Shown one piece after another: positions 52,921 through 61,588 of a DNA stretch of 64,000 nucleotides; position 1 is the stretch's first letter, and each line of letters opens with the position of its first letter. The DNA is taken from positions 1 through 64,000 of the forward strand of contig JAKLIX010000009.1 of NCBI GenBank assembly GCA_022709385.1. Reading direction: 5' to 3'. The notes beneath the pieces are model-generated. The model ran no database searches. It was not told the origin of the DNA and saw nothing but the letters and a program-made list of their open reading frames with translations. This DNA comes from Bacteroidota bacterium. Its GTDB lineage: Bacteria > Bacteroidota > Bacteroidia > Bacteroidales > CAIXZF01. Made by a program: the position numbers and the translations under genes.

Positions 52921-53778
52921 ATGAAGGTTGCCATTGCAGGGTACAGCGGTCTGATCGGATCCGCGCTGGTCCGCACTCTTGAAGAGAAAGAAGTCAGGGT
53001 TGTCAGAATTACAAGAAACCATCTGTACGGTGAAGCATCAAGTCTTACAGACCTGATCGGAGGATGTGAGGTGGTGATCAATCTGGCGGGAGCGCCCCTG
53101 ATAAAACGTTGGACCAAATCGAACAGAAAGCAGATTTACGACAGCAGAATCTTAAGTACCAGGGCTTTGGTGCATGCAGTCAGCACCATGGAAGCCCCAC
53201 CCGCCTTATTCGTGAATGCATCAGGAGTTGGAATATATGAGGACAAGGGGATTTTCACGGAATCCAATGCCCTGCTTTCCGGAGGTTTCATCGGGAAACT
53301 ATGCCAGGACTGGGAAAGAGAGGCTTCGGCGGTGGAAGATCATTGCAGGCTGGTCATCTTTCGTCTGGGCGTTGTACTTGACAGACAAGGCGGTGCCCTC
53401 AGCCGCCTCCTGCCTTTTTTCAGGGCAGGACTGGGAGGAAGGATAGGAAATGGCCGGCAGTATTTTCCATGGGTTCATCTCAGTGATGTGATCCGGGCTT
53501 TCCTTTTTGTCATGGAGGATAAGCGTTGCCATGGCGTATATAACCTGAGTGCTCCCCAGGTAATCAACAACATTCAATTCACCCGCGCTCTTGCAGGAGT
53601 GCTGAAGCGTCCTGCCCTGATCCCTGTTCCGGCCTTTGTGCTTTCCCTTTTATTTGGAAAAGGAAGTCAGGTGCTCACCTCGGGTCAGGGTGTATTACCC
53701 CAGCGGCTGACCGAGCAGGGGTTTTCCTTTCATTTCCCGGATATAAATCTGGCATTCAAAGACTTATTACAGACATGA
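52921..53778 (+). CDS. TIGR01777 family (SDR39U1-like) NAD(P)-binding protein
   Basis: A 285-aa atypical short-chain dehydrogenase. The N-terminus MKVAIAGYSGLIGSALVRTL holds the dinucleotide-binding glycine motif, followed by VVINLAGAPLIKRWTKSNRK and NASGVGIYEDKG, signatures of the TIGR01777 family. The late part (RIGNGRQYFPWVHLSDVIRA, YNLSAPQVINNIQFT) is typical. The reaction is unknown; homologues are called epimerases only by similarity. It is the first gene of a trio joined by ATGA overlaps, being linked to the deacylase gene by a four-base overlap. Confidence 0.85.
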   Translation: MKVAIAGYSGLIGSALVRTLEEKEVRVVRITRNHLYGEASSLTDLIGGCEVVINLAGAPLIKRWTKSNRKQIYDSRILSTRALVHAVSTMEAPPALFVNASGVGIYEDKGIFTESNALLSGGFIGKLCQDWEREASAVEDHCRLVIFRLGVVLDRQGGALSRLLPFFRAGLGGRIGNGRQYFPWVHLSDVIRAFLFVMEDKRCHGVYNLSAPQVINNIQFTRALAGVLKRPALIPVPAFVLSLLFGKGSQVLTSGQGVLPQRLTEQGFSFHFPDINLAFKDLLQT

Positions 53779-54893
53779 CCTTGAAGGCAAGGATAGCCTG
53801 TTTGTTTTATCTGTGCTTAGGGTCATTTCTTCCAGCAAGTGGTAATGAGATACAGACAATAACCCAAATCCTTCCTCCCTGGGGAATCGAAACGGCATTC
53901 TCTTCCGGCTTTATCATACCACATCACCTTGACATGCAGGTATATACCAACCGTCACCTCTCCATCATGGAGTTCAGTCTGCGTATCCCGACTGATGGCA
54001 GCAGGGCCTGGCACCATGCGTATCACTTTCCTGAAAGAGGGTGGAGCTATCTTTATTCTTCCCTGGGCAACAGCGAGATCCTCGGTGATGTCCATGGCAT
54101 TCAGACCTGGATCAGATTTCCTTTGGTAAGGTCTGGAAACAGTTCCTTGCACCTGAAACCGGGTTTGGGATTGGGCTGGTTCAGAAAAGTGTTTGATCCG
54201 CGGACAAATTATAAAAATCTGGCTATCGGATCGCATCTGAATGTGAACCTCGGTCTATCGGCTGAATACCGGATTGAGCTGTCAGAACAATGTTTTGCCG
54301 GTCTTCGTGCCGGGCTTGTCCATTTCAGCAATGGCACCATTGTTACACCCAACTACGGAATTAATATTCCCACCATGGGCGTCACCTTTGGATGGCAGCA
54401 GCGGCGCGTATGGAAGCCGGCCCGAATACATCAGGATACTTTGAAGAATAAAACCTTGATCTGCATCGGGATGGCTGCCGGTACCAAGCAAATACTGCCT
54501 GCGGGAGGAAGATCCTATGCCGTTGCCTCCTTCAGCCTTTGCGCAACGTACAGGTTCTTTGCGAACGGTGCCCTGGGGGCAGGTATCGATTTCTTTCTGG
54601 ACAGTTCAGACGAGCTGATTCTGAGCAGAAAAGGCAAGGAAACGCCTCACAGTCTCAGCCTTGTGAAGCCGGGTCTTAAAGTGATCAGATCATGGGAAAT
54701 CGGACGTTTCGCATTTGATTTTCAACTTGGTTGTTACCTTGGCGGTAAGGATCAAAGCGACGGATCGGTCTACGACATTCTGGAAATGAGATATTTCATG
54801 TTTAAACAGTGGTATCTTTCCTGCTTCCTGAAGACGCATTATGCCAAAGCAGATTTTATCGGATGGGGAAGCGGATGGGCATTCGGAAAATGA
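53775..54893 (+). CDS. PagL-like acyloxyacyl hydrolase (lipid A deacylase family)
   Basis: A 372-aa exported protein (signal about 1-23) with a barrel of PagL type. The catalytic signature HxSN is present as HFSNG (His183, Ser185), following LRAG as in PagL (HYSNG), with N-terminal strands WGIETAFSSGFIIPHH. Family members remove the 3-O acyl chain from lipid A in the outer membrane. At 372 aa it is about twice the size of PagL: about 150 residues after the active site form further strands, probably a second barrel-like part. Start and stop overlap its neighbours by four bases each. Confidence 0.75.
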   Translation: MTLKARIACLFYLCLGSFLPASGNEIQTITQILPPWGIETAFSSGFIIPHHLDMQVYTNRHLSIMEFSLRIPTDGSRAWHHAYHFPERGWSYLYSSLGNSEILGDVHGIQTWIRFPLVRSGNSSLHLKPGLGLGWFRKVFDPRTNYKNLAIGSHLNVNLGLSAEYRIELSEQCFAGLRAGLVHFSNGTIVTPNYGINIPTMGVTFGWQQRRVWKPARIHQDTLKNKTLICIGMAAGTKQILPAGGRSYAVASFSLCATYRFFANGALGAGIDFFLDSSDELILSRKGKETPHSLSLVKPGLKVIRSWEIGRFAFDFQLGCYLGGKDQSDGSVYDILEMRYFMFKQWYLSCFLKTHYAKADFIGWGSGWAFGK

Positions 54894-55672
54894 CGTTTAC
54901 AAAGACCATATGGACAAATACCGGTTTGTACCGTAGGCAGATTCTGGCAATTTATGGCCTGGTATGGATTAGTATATGTCTTTTCTCCTGCAGCAAAGAC
55001 CTTGGTGATTGCCTGAAGGGACAGGGCAAAACCAGGGAAGAAATCAGGTTGACCTCCCCGTTTACATCGGTCAGGCTTGAGGATAACATCGACCTGGTGC
55101 TGGTCAGGGACAGCATATGCATGGTCAGGATATCAGCCGGGGAGGGGATTATCGGGGACATCCTTACGGAAGTCCGCGATGGCTGGCTGAAGATCCGCAA
55201 TATCAACCACTGCAACTGGGTACGTAAGCTGAACCCGGCTATCACTGCAATGGTGCATTACATCAGCCTCGACACCCTCAATTATGCAGGGGTTGGAAAC
55301 GTATCCACCCTGGATACCATCAGAGCAGGAACTTTCACCCTGGAGATCAGGGATGGTGCCGGCAGCATCTGTTTGCTGCTGGTGGCAGACACTGCATTTA
55401 TCAATGAACATGACGGCACATCAGACATTCACCTTGCCGGCAGGGCAGACAGGCAGTATGCGTTTATCAACGGCTATGGCCCGCTGATGGCATATGACTT
55501 TCAGACTAACTTCACCTATATCCATAGCCTGCGGACCAACGATTGCTACATCCGGGCAAGGCAACAGGTAGAGGCAAGAATTGAAGCTTCCGGCAATGTG
55601 TACTGCAAAGGAAATCCCTGGCATATCGTCACATGGATCACCGGCAGCGGGCAACTTTTTTTGCTGCCCTGA
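54890..55672 (+). CDS. DUF2807 (head GIN domain) lipoprotein
   Basis: A 260-aa lipoprotein (lipobox CLFSC, Cys34). The mature part reads as a DUF2807 beta-solenoid, starting TSPFTSVRLEDNIDLVLVRD, a pattern shared by putative auto-transporter adhesin head GIN domain proteins. Repeated strands follow (GNVSTLDTIRAGTFTLEIRD; ASGNVYCKGNPW). The family is common in Bacteroidota with no proven function. ATG at 54890 overlaps the deacylase stop (ATGA); upstream in-frame starts lie inside that gene. Its stop codon abuts the convergent stop at 55673. Confidence 0.72.
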   Translation: MTFTKTIWTNTGLYRRQILAIYGLVWISICLFSCSKDLGDCLKGQGKTREEIRLTSPFTSVRLEDNIDLVLVRDSICMVRISAGEGIIGDILTEVRDGWLKIRNINHCNWVRKLNPAITAMVHYISLDTLNYAGVGNVSTLDTIRAGTFTLEIRDGAGSICLLLVADTAFINEHDGTSDIHLAGRADRQYAFINGYGPLMAYDFQTNFTYIHSLRTNDCYIRARQQVEARIEASGNVYCKGNPWHIVTWITGSGQLFLLP

Positions 55673-56068
55673 TCATGTTTTCTGATGCGGTTCCCGTATC
55701 AACATGACTACCTCAAACGTGGTGAAAATGAGATAGTAAATAAAAAAAGCCACGGCAAACGGCAGTGCATCCTGCCTGTGAAGCAGGATATAAACCACGA
55801 TTACGCTGATAAAAAAGAACAGTTTCAGGAAAGTGGCGGCCATGTAATACTGCATAAACCGGTTAAACCGCTTACTGACAGCCTTCAGCAGGACATAATG
55901 GACCACGATCTGGACAGAGAAGAAAAACAACAATAAATAATAGATGGCGGGAGTGATCCAGGCCGCCGGCAACAGCAGATTCAACAAATAGGAAATGATG
56001 GCGAGGAGCGCCGTCAACAGCATAATTCTTCTGACATACTGGAAAAAGGGAGTGATGGCAGCGCTCAT
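55673..56068 (-). CDS. Small membrane protein of the bactofilin-atpZ unit
   Basis: A 131-aa protein with four hydrophobic helices (about 14-30, 36-58, 75-97 and 103-123). Its position after atpZ and its topology resemble the AtpI-like protein often found upstream of F-type ATP synthase genes in Bacteroidota. Start ATG at 56068 overlaps the atpZ stop (ATGA). A longer upstream reading is open but covers atpZ. No atp synthase genes follow: the convergent DUF2807 gene begins at once. Confidence 0.65.
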   Translation of the reverse strand: MSAAITPFFQYVRRIMLLTALLAIISYLLNLLLPAAWITPAIYYLLLFFFSVQIVVHYVLLKAVSKRFNRFMQYYMAATFLKLFFFISVIVVYILLHRQDALPFAVAFFIYYLIFTTFEVVMLIREPHQKT

Positions 56069-56286
56069 TGTTTTCTGATTAGATCTTTGGTAACCAAGTA
56101 AATGGCAAGGATTACAGAAGCAAGTGACATCAGTACCGTCAGCAGTGGTGGGTGCCAATTCAGCCAACCATCCAGTTTCAGTCCCACAAAGACACCGAGG
56201 AGGATGATGGCCAGCATTTCAAAAGCAATGGCAGAATAGCGGGCGTAATTATGGAGCGGTGGTTTCTTTGATTTTTGCCGGTTCAT
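56065..56286 (-). CDS. atpZ: AtpZ/AtpI family protein
   Basis: A 73-aa protein with two helices (about 18-37 and 46-66) separated by a short loop with GVFVGLKLDGWLNWHPPLL, typical of AtpZ. AtpZ/AtpI proteins are accessory proteins of F-type ATP synthase, involved in c-ring assembly or magnesium transport. ATG at 56286 lies inside the end of the bactofilin gene (38-base overlap), and its stop overlaps the next gene by four bases. Such dense packing implies coupled translation. Confidence 0.78.
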   Translation of the reverse strand: MNRQKSKKPPLHNYARYSAIAFEMLAIILLGVFVGLKLDGWLNWHPPLLTVLMSLASVILAIYLVTKDLIRKQ

Positions 56287-56659
56287 GCACAGGAGGTGGC
56301 GGAATATCCTTGATGCCGATTGATTCCATCTTACAGGACCCGGTAAACATGGCTCCCGGTTCAATGGCAAGTTTATTGGTTTTAATGTCTCCCACCAGAC
56401 GGGAGGATGATTTGAGGGTCAGAAGCTCGGTAACACTTATCTGAGCCTTGATATTGCCTGAGATGTCTGCATTCTGGCAGGTGATCTCACCTTCGACGAT
56501 GCCGGTGTTTCCCACCACTACTTTACCTTTGGAGAGGATGGATCCGATAAGAGTGCCGTCGATCCGCATATCGCCGTTGGCCGTAATATTGCCTTTGACG
56601 ATGGTTCCGGCCCCCAGCAGGTTTATGGAAGGGGACTCCGTTTCCTGATTCTTTGCCAT
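56249..56659 (-). CDS. Bactofilin (polymer-forming cytoskeletal protein)
   Basis: A 136-aa bactofilin. The central right-handed beta-helix (about 14-110) shows regular rungs such as LLGAGTIVKGNITANGDMRI and KGKVVVGNTGIVEGEI, with flexible ends, the last being proline-rich (PPPPVHEPAK). Bactofilins polymerise without nucleotide and scaffold cell-wall enzymes. An M23 peptidase, a frequent functional partner, is encoded 2.9 kb away on the other strand. A TAnnTTTG box lies 55 bases upstream. Confidence 0.9.
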   Translation of the reverse strand: MAKNQETESPSINLLGAGTIVKGNITANGDMRIDGTLIGSILSKGKVVVGNTGIVEGEITCQNADISGNIKAQISVTELLTLKSSSRLVGDIKTNKLAIEPGAMFTGSCKMESIGIKDIPPPPVHEPAKIKETTAP

Positions 56660-56713
56660 AGTATATTGTGTTTATATAAAATCAAATACACCCCTCCCGG
56701 TGAGAGCGGTAAG

Positions 56714-56721
56714 CAAAAATA
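56714..56721 (-). promoter_or_regulatory. Bacteroidota -7 promoter box (bactofilin-atpZ)
   Basis: Reads TATTTTTG on the minus strand, 54 bases before the bactofilin ATG at 56659. Confidence 0.5.
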
Positions 56722-56773
56722 GAAAAAAAACTGCTTCGACCGCAAAATACGGAAATTTTTCTATGCTTCTGAC

Positions 56774-59416
56774 TTACTGTGGATAATTTTCCCTGTAAAA
56801 TTCCAGGTATTTGTCCACATCCTTACTGCGGTAAAAAACCTGATAGTTGTCGACACTGATTACAAACACCTGGTAATCATCACTATTCAGGTTAGAGAAA
56901 ACATAGGCATTCCCGGTAATCCCCACAAGATAATTCATAGCTTCTTCTTTGCCCGGGAAGTTACTGACGGTTATCAGCTGCCGGTTATCATCCAGGTAAA
57001 GGTTGGAGGTAGAGAGTTTGTCAAGACTCGAATACTTCTGGTTATGATCTGAAACCCTGAGTTTTAAAGCATTGATATTGACATTTTTCATACCAACCAC
57101 GATCACAAAAAGATGAATTGCTTCGGGGTTGAAAACAAAATTCCTGGCAGTTGCCACAGGTTTATCGCCTGCGGAAGCAGTTGCCACCGGCACTGAATCG
57201 CCGCTATTCAGATAATCGAGCACTTTCTGGGCAAGCGCTTTGAGTTCGGAAGAGGGATGCTGAGTGATGAAACGGCGCAGTGCAACCGTCATCGTATCTT
57301 TACCATGGACTTTACCCCTGGAAACAGACTCAAGGTAATCGAATCTGGCATTGAGAGATTTGTCGGAAGTAGCGCCCCTGGCCTGCCCGCAATAATTTAA
57401 AACCTTGTTGTACTGCTGGTTCTCATATGCAGCATATGCTTCTTTATATAAATTGGCTGCCTTGTTTTTCCTGGCGAGGATTTCTTTCTTGTATTCGGGA
57501 TTCGCGATGATCTTTGCAAAATCCGAATCGGGATACTTACTCGTAATCAAGTTCTTATAATAATCTGCCTTGCTGTTTTCTTTTTGTTCGAGGCACATTT
57601 CGTAAATACTGTAGGCAGATTTCAGGAAATAACTGGTATCAGCAGGGAAACGGCTGATCAGGCTTTCATAAGACAAGACCGACTGAGGGAAATCCGACAG
57701 ACCGTGATAGTATATATTGCCCAGGTTATACAGTGCTTCTTTGATCTTCTCGTTCGATTTGGCCACCATTTCTTCAGTCAGGGGCAGGTATTGCTCATAT
57801 GTTTTCCGGTCCTTGGGATCCTTGGAAAGGGTGTCAGCCTCATTCTCGGCATTTTCAAGTGCAAGTGCGCCATCTCCGTCGTCCAGGATCATCTGTTTGT
57901 CGGACAGCCTCCAGTTATCTTCCAGTTTCCGCTTGCCCCATTTCTTTTCGAATTCGGTGAATCCCATTGATACGGCGGCAGGGTTGTAAAAATACCATGT
58001 TGCTCCACTGCCTCCACCCATCTGGTTGGCGCCGGGATTGTTCATCCTGTTGCGGTACAGCAGCGACATCCCCATGGCATGTTCGGAGGCCGCAGCCTGT
58101 TTCTTCATTTCCTCTTCCTTGACCTTGGCAATCAGTTTGTCAATAAAAGCATTCCTTTCCTTTTCGGGCATGCGGGCAATCCGCTGAAGGCTGTCCTCGG
58201 TTTCAAGAATGTTGAGATTTTTCACAAGTTCATCGAGTACCTTCGCCCTTCTCCTGACACCCGCAAGGTCGGGATACTCGGAAGGAAGTGACTGAACAGC
58301 TGTATCATAATAAGCCTGTGCCGGTGGATACTCAGGTTCCAGATAATAAATATTGGCAAGCTTGAGGGATGAAATTCCTTTTTGGTATTTATTCCTGGTC
58401 GATGTTTTCACCGATGACGCCAGATATTCTTTTACCAGTGGCTTATCTCCGTCTTTTTCAGCAATTTCTGCAAGAGCATAATAAATCTGGTCCAAATATT
58501 CATTATTCTTCTCATCCTTAAGCATTTTCTTAAGGGTGGCAACTATTTCCCTGCTGTTCCCGGAGCTGGCATCGTAACATCTGGCCAGGTTGATCTTGGC
58601 ATTGAAAACCAATTCATAGCCCGGATTGGTTCTGATCACCTTCATATAGCTGGCTGATGCACGTGCAAGATCACCCCGTCGCTGCTGTACCTGACCCAAA
58701 ATAAAATGCAAACGTGCCTTAAGGGCTTTCTGATGGGGGTACTTAAGCGACATTAGCAGGTATTCTTCCGCAGGAGGATAATTGTGCTGTTGAATATAAA
58801 ACTCTGCATAGGTGAGGGCAAGATCACGGTTCAGGTAGGAGGGTGCCTTTTTCCTGTCTAATTTATTCTGCAGGTCATCGAGCAGCGACTGGGCCGAGGA
58901 ATACTCGGCCGTCTGTATCAGGCATTTGGCCATCCAGAGCTGGGCATCATGCCGGATATCGTTGTTTTTGTATCGCTTGGTAATAAATTCAAAGGTGTAA
59001 TAGGCGGTTTTATAGTCCTGCTTGTAAAACTGTGCTTTACCCATCAGAAGATATGAATCATCTATCCACCTGATATATTCGACATTCTTTAGATAAATGG
59101 AATGCCTTGATATCACCATCGATGCTTTGGAAATGGCTCTGTCGAGGTTGGGAGTGATTGCCTGCACGTTTTCCTTGGAACCGTAATTGACTACCGGCAG
59201 GATCACGCTGTAGTTGTCCAGTGCGATCCTGGCAAGTTCGTTCCGCGCATCTTTGAGGGCTTCTTTTCCATTGAAGTACCCATTGTAGTGAGAAGTCAGA
59301 TTGTGGTATACCCTTCGGGTAAAGGTATTCTTCTTTGTTGAACATGAATGAAACAACAGGAGAATCAACAACAAACCCAACAGGCTCAGGCTCTTTGATA
59401 TACTATTCTTAGTCAA
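56774..59416 (-). CDS. sprE: T9SS-associated TPR lipoprotein SprE/PorW
   Basis: SprE (PorW) is an outer-membrane lipoprotein needed for type IX secretion and gliding, thought to link the translocon to the PorKLMN motor. The 880-aa product has a lipobox (LLFHSC, Cys25), a family-specific start (TRRVYHNLTSHYNGYFNG) and many tetratricopeptide-like helix pairs to about residue 720 (YLLMGKAQFYKQDYKTAYYT; LYNLGNIYYHGLSDFPQSVL). The C-terminal part has two small alpha-beta repeats (HLFVIVVGMKNVNINALKLR). The start is TTG at 59416; no ATG lies between the upstream region and the signal segment. Confidence 0.9.
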   Translation of the reverse strand: MTKNSISKSLSLLGLLLILLLFHSCSTKKNTFTRRVYHNLTSHYNGYFNGKEALKDARNELARIALDNYSVILPVVNYGSKENVQAITPNLDRAISKASMVISRHSIYLKNVEYIRWIDDSYLLMGKAQFYKQDYKTAYYTFEFITKRYKNNDIRHDAQLWMAKCLIQTAEYSSAQSLLDDLQNKLDRKKAPSYLNRDLALTYAEFYIQQHNYPPAEEYLLMSLKYPHQKALKARLHFILGQVQQRRGDLARASASYMKVIRTNPGYELVFNAKINLARCYDASSGNSREIVATLKKMLKDEKNNEYLDQIYYALAEIAEKDGDKPLVKEYLASSVKTSTRNKYQKGISSLKLANIYYLEPEYPPAQAYYDTAVQSLPSEYPDLAGVRRRAKVLDELVKNLNILETEDSLQRIARMPEKERNAFIDKLIAKVKEEEMKKQAAASEHAMGMSLLYRNRMNNPGANQMGGGSGATWYFYNPAAVSMGFTEFEKKWGKRKLEDNWRLSDKQMILDDGDGALALENAENEADTLSKDPKDRKTYEQYLPLTEEMVAKSNEKIKEALYNLGNIYYHGLSDFPQSVLSYESLISRFPADTSYFLKSAYSIYEMCLEQKENSKADYYKNLITSKYPDSDFAKIIANPEYKKEILARKNKAANLYKEAYAAYENQQYNKVLNYCGQARGATSDKSLNARFDYLESVSRGKVHGKDTMTVALRRFITQHPSSELKALAQKVLDYLNSGDSVPVATASAGDKPVATARNFVFNPEAIHLFVIVVGMKNVNINALKLRVSDHNQKYSSLDKLSTSNLYLDDNRQLITVSNFPGKEEAMNYLVGITGNAYVFSNLNSDDYQVFVISVDNYQVFYRSKDVDKYLEFYRENYPQ

Positions 59417-59421
59417 GTTAT

Positions 59422-59429
59422 TACCTTTG
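59422..59429 (+). promoter_or_regulatory. Second possible -7 box for the M23 peptidase gene
   Basis: TACCTTTG, 111 bases before the ATG at 59541. A closer box at 59489 is the likelier one. Confidence 0.35.
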
Positions 59430-59488
59430 TATAAAATGAAAATAACAGCATGAGGATATAAAATCAGGGTGGTTAGGCTTATTAACTC

Positions 59489-59504
59489 TAACTTTGCAAA
59501 ATTA
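59489..59504. promoter_or_regulatory. Back-to-back divergent -7 boxes (M23 peptidase and sprE)
   Basis: TAACTTTG (plus strand, 59489-59496) is followed at once by CAAAATTA, which reads TAATTTTG on the minus strand (59497-59504). Both match TAnnTTTG. The plus box lies 44 bases before the peptidase ATG, the minus box 80 bases before the sprE start. Confidence 0.5.
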
Positions 59505-59540
59505 TTTTATTTTTTCGATTTCAAGGGCACACCCCGAATT

Positions 59541-60425
59541 ATGGCCAGGGAAAAAAGCAAAAAGTCCACCGCCAAATGGTTTTCAGGGCTCAGGAACAAG
59601 TACAGACTTGTGATCCTGAACGACCAGACCCTGGAAGAAAAAATCTCTCTCCGGCTGTCGAAAATGAATGTGTTTGTGGTACTCGGATCGCTCACCATTT
59701 TCCTGGTCATTATTACCTCCTACATCATCGCTTTTACACCACTGAAGGAGTATATTCCCGGTTATTCCAGCCTCGTCAGCCAGCAAGCCATTTACAGGCT
59801 GCAGCTCAGGGCCGATTCCCTTGAGGAAGCGATGAACCAGAAAGAACTCTATATATTGAATATCAGGAACATCATTGAAGGAAAGGAAATCCTCGACGAG
59901 ATCCCGGCGGTACGAGACACACAGACAGACTATAAAAACATTCAGTTAAAAAAAACAAAGGAAGATTCGCTACTCAGAGTGGAAATTGAATCGGAAGGGA
60001 AATATAATCTAACGGCTCAGGCTGAAGAAGGACCGGTCTTCCGGTCGGCCCTGAGTTCCTTTCTTTTCTTCACACCATTAAAAGGACTGATTACCAATAA
60101 CTTCGATCCTGTCAACAACCATTACGGCATCGACATCGTTGCTAAAAAGAACGAACTTGTCAAGGCTGCACTCGACGGTCGGGTGATCATGGCAGACTGG
60201 ACCCTGGAAACCGGTTACACCATCAGCATCCAGCATCAGAGTAATATTGTGACCGTATACAAGCACAATGCCTCCGTACTGATCAAGCCGGGAACCTACG
60301 TGAAGGCCGGTGAACCGATCGCTTTTGTCGGCGGCAGCGGTGAACTCAGTTCAGGGCCCCATCTTCATTTTGAGTTATGGTACAATGGTAATCCGGTGAA
60401 TCCCAGGGATTTTATCTCATTCTGA
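59541..60425 (+). CDS. M23-family metallopeptidase
   Basis: A 294-aa membrane-anchored LytM-type peptidase. A cytoplasmic basic N-terminus is followed by one helix (about 47-69), a coiled-coil stretch (about 85-120) and the peptidase domain from about 195. Zinc ligands are HYGID (HxxxD) and HLHFE (HxH), with the usual GGSGELSSGPHLHFEL context. It probably cleaves peptidoglycan cross-links. Start chosen at ATG 59541 because a TAnnTTTG box precedes it. The gene lies opposite sprE and 2.9 kb from bactofilin, a frequent partner of M23 enzymes. dxr follows after two bases. Confidence 0.9.
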   Translation: MAREKSKKSTAKWFSGLRNKYRLVILNDQTLEEKISLRLSKMNVFVVLGSLTIFLVIITSYIIAFTPLKEYIPGYSSLVSQQAIYRLQLRADSLEEAMNQKELYILNIRNIIEGKEILDEIPAVRDTQTDYKNIQLKKTKEDSLLRVEIESEGKYNLTAQAEEGPVFRSALSSFLFFTPLKGLITNNFDPVNNHYGIDIVAKKNELVKAALDGRVIMADWTLETGYTISIQHQSNIVTVYKHNASVLIKPGTYVKAGEPIAFVGGSGELSSGPHLHFELWYNGNPVNPRDFISF

Positions 60426-60427
60426 CG

Positions 60428-61579
60428 ATGAAAAAACATCTTGCCGTTCTGGGCTCCACAGGTTCCATCGGAACACAGGCACTGGAGATAATCCGTGACT
60501 ATCCTGAGCAATTTTCCGTGGAAGTACTGACTGCTCAAAACAATCATCCCTTACTCATCAAGCAATCAATTGAATTTCAGCCAAATGCCGTAGTTATTGC
60601 CAATGAAAAGCATTATGCTGAAGTGCAAAAGGAACTCAAAGGGCAGGGCATTAAAGTGTATACCGGCCAAAGCGCGATTACCCAGATTGTCGAGATGGAA
60701 GGCATCGACCTGGTACTCCAGGCGCTTGTCGGATTCAGCGGTCTGGAACCGACACTAAACGCCTTGCGGTACGGCAAACCCGTAGCTTTGGCGAATAAAG
60801 AGACCCTGGTGGTTGGCGGGGAACTGGTGACAGACCTGGCCAGGAAGCTGGGTGTAAACATATATCCGGTGGATTCCGAACACTCTGCTATTTTTCAGTG
60901 CCTTGCCGGAGAGCGCATGCAGGATGTTGAGAAGATCACGCTGACAGCATCCGGCGGACCATTCAGGGGATGGACTGCCGGACAGCTTGAAAAGGTTACG
61001 CCCGAGCAGGCCCTGCGGCATCCCAACTGGAAAATGGGCTGTAAGGTAACCATCGATTCGGCCACCCTGATGAACAAAGGACTGGAAATGATCGAAGCCC
61101 GCTGGCTTTTTTCAATGCAGCCTTCTGATATCGACGTGATCATTCATCCCCAGTCCGTGGTGCATTCGCTTGTTCACTTCAGGGACGGGTCCATCAAGGC
61201 TCAGCTGGGTATGCCGGACATGCGCCTGCCGATCCTTTATGCGCTGTCATATCCCGGAAGGGTGGCCAGCAGTTTGCCCCGTTTCTCCTTTGCCGGGAAT
61301 GTTTCCCTCACTTTCGAGGCTCCCGACTTCAGCAATTTCAGGAATCTGAAACTGGCATATGCTGCGCTCGACCGGGGAGGAAACACGCCCTGTGTCCTGA
61401 ACGCCGCCAATGAGGTGGCAGTGGAGGCTTTCCTGAAAAAAAGCTTAGGTTTCCGGGAAATCAGTGATCTGATTGAACAATGTATGGTGCGAATACCTTA
61501 TATTCACTCACCCGGACTCGACGATTTCAAACAAACCGATGAAGAAACCCGGCGGTTGGCCCGCCAATTAATCAAGTGA
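60428..61579 (+). CDS. dxr: 1-deoxy-D-xylulose 5-phosphate reductoisomerase
   Basis: Dxr converts DXP to 2-C-methyl-D-erythritol 4-phosphate with NADPH, the first committed step of the MEP isoprenoid pathway. The 383-aa product has the cofactor motif LGSTGSIGTQALEI (8-21), the metal and substrate loop PVDSEHSAIFQCL, ASGGPFRGW, and HPNWKMGCKVTIDSATLMNK. Length is normal. It is tightly packed between the M23 peptidase gene (two bases) and rseP (nine bases). The polyprenyl synthase at 27.4 kb would use its downstream products. Confidence 0.97.
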   Translation: MKKHLAVLGSTGSIGTQALEIIRDYPEQFSVEVLTAQNNHPLLIKQSIEFQPNAVVIANEKHYAEVQKELKGQGIKVYTGQSAITQIVEMEGIDLVLQALVGFSGLEPTLNALRYGKPVALANKETLVVGGELVTDLARKLGVNIYPVDSEHSAIFQCLAGERMQDVEKITLTASGGPFRGWTAGQLEKVTPEQALRHPNWKMGCKVTIDSATLMNKGLEMIEARWLFSMQPSDIDVIIHPQSVVHSLVHFRDGSIKAQLGMPDMRLPILYALSYPGRVASSLPRFSFAGNVSLTFEAPDFSNFRNLKLAYAALDRGGNTPCVLNAANEVAVEAFLKKSLGFREISDLIEQCMVRIPYIHSPGLDDFKQTDEETRRLARQLIK

Positions 61580-61588
61580 TCATTCAAT

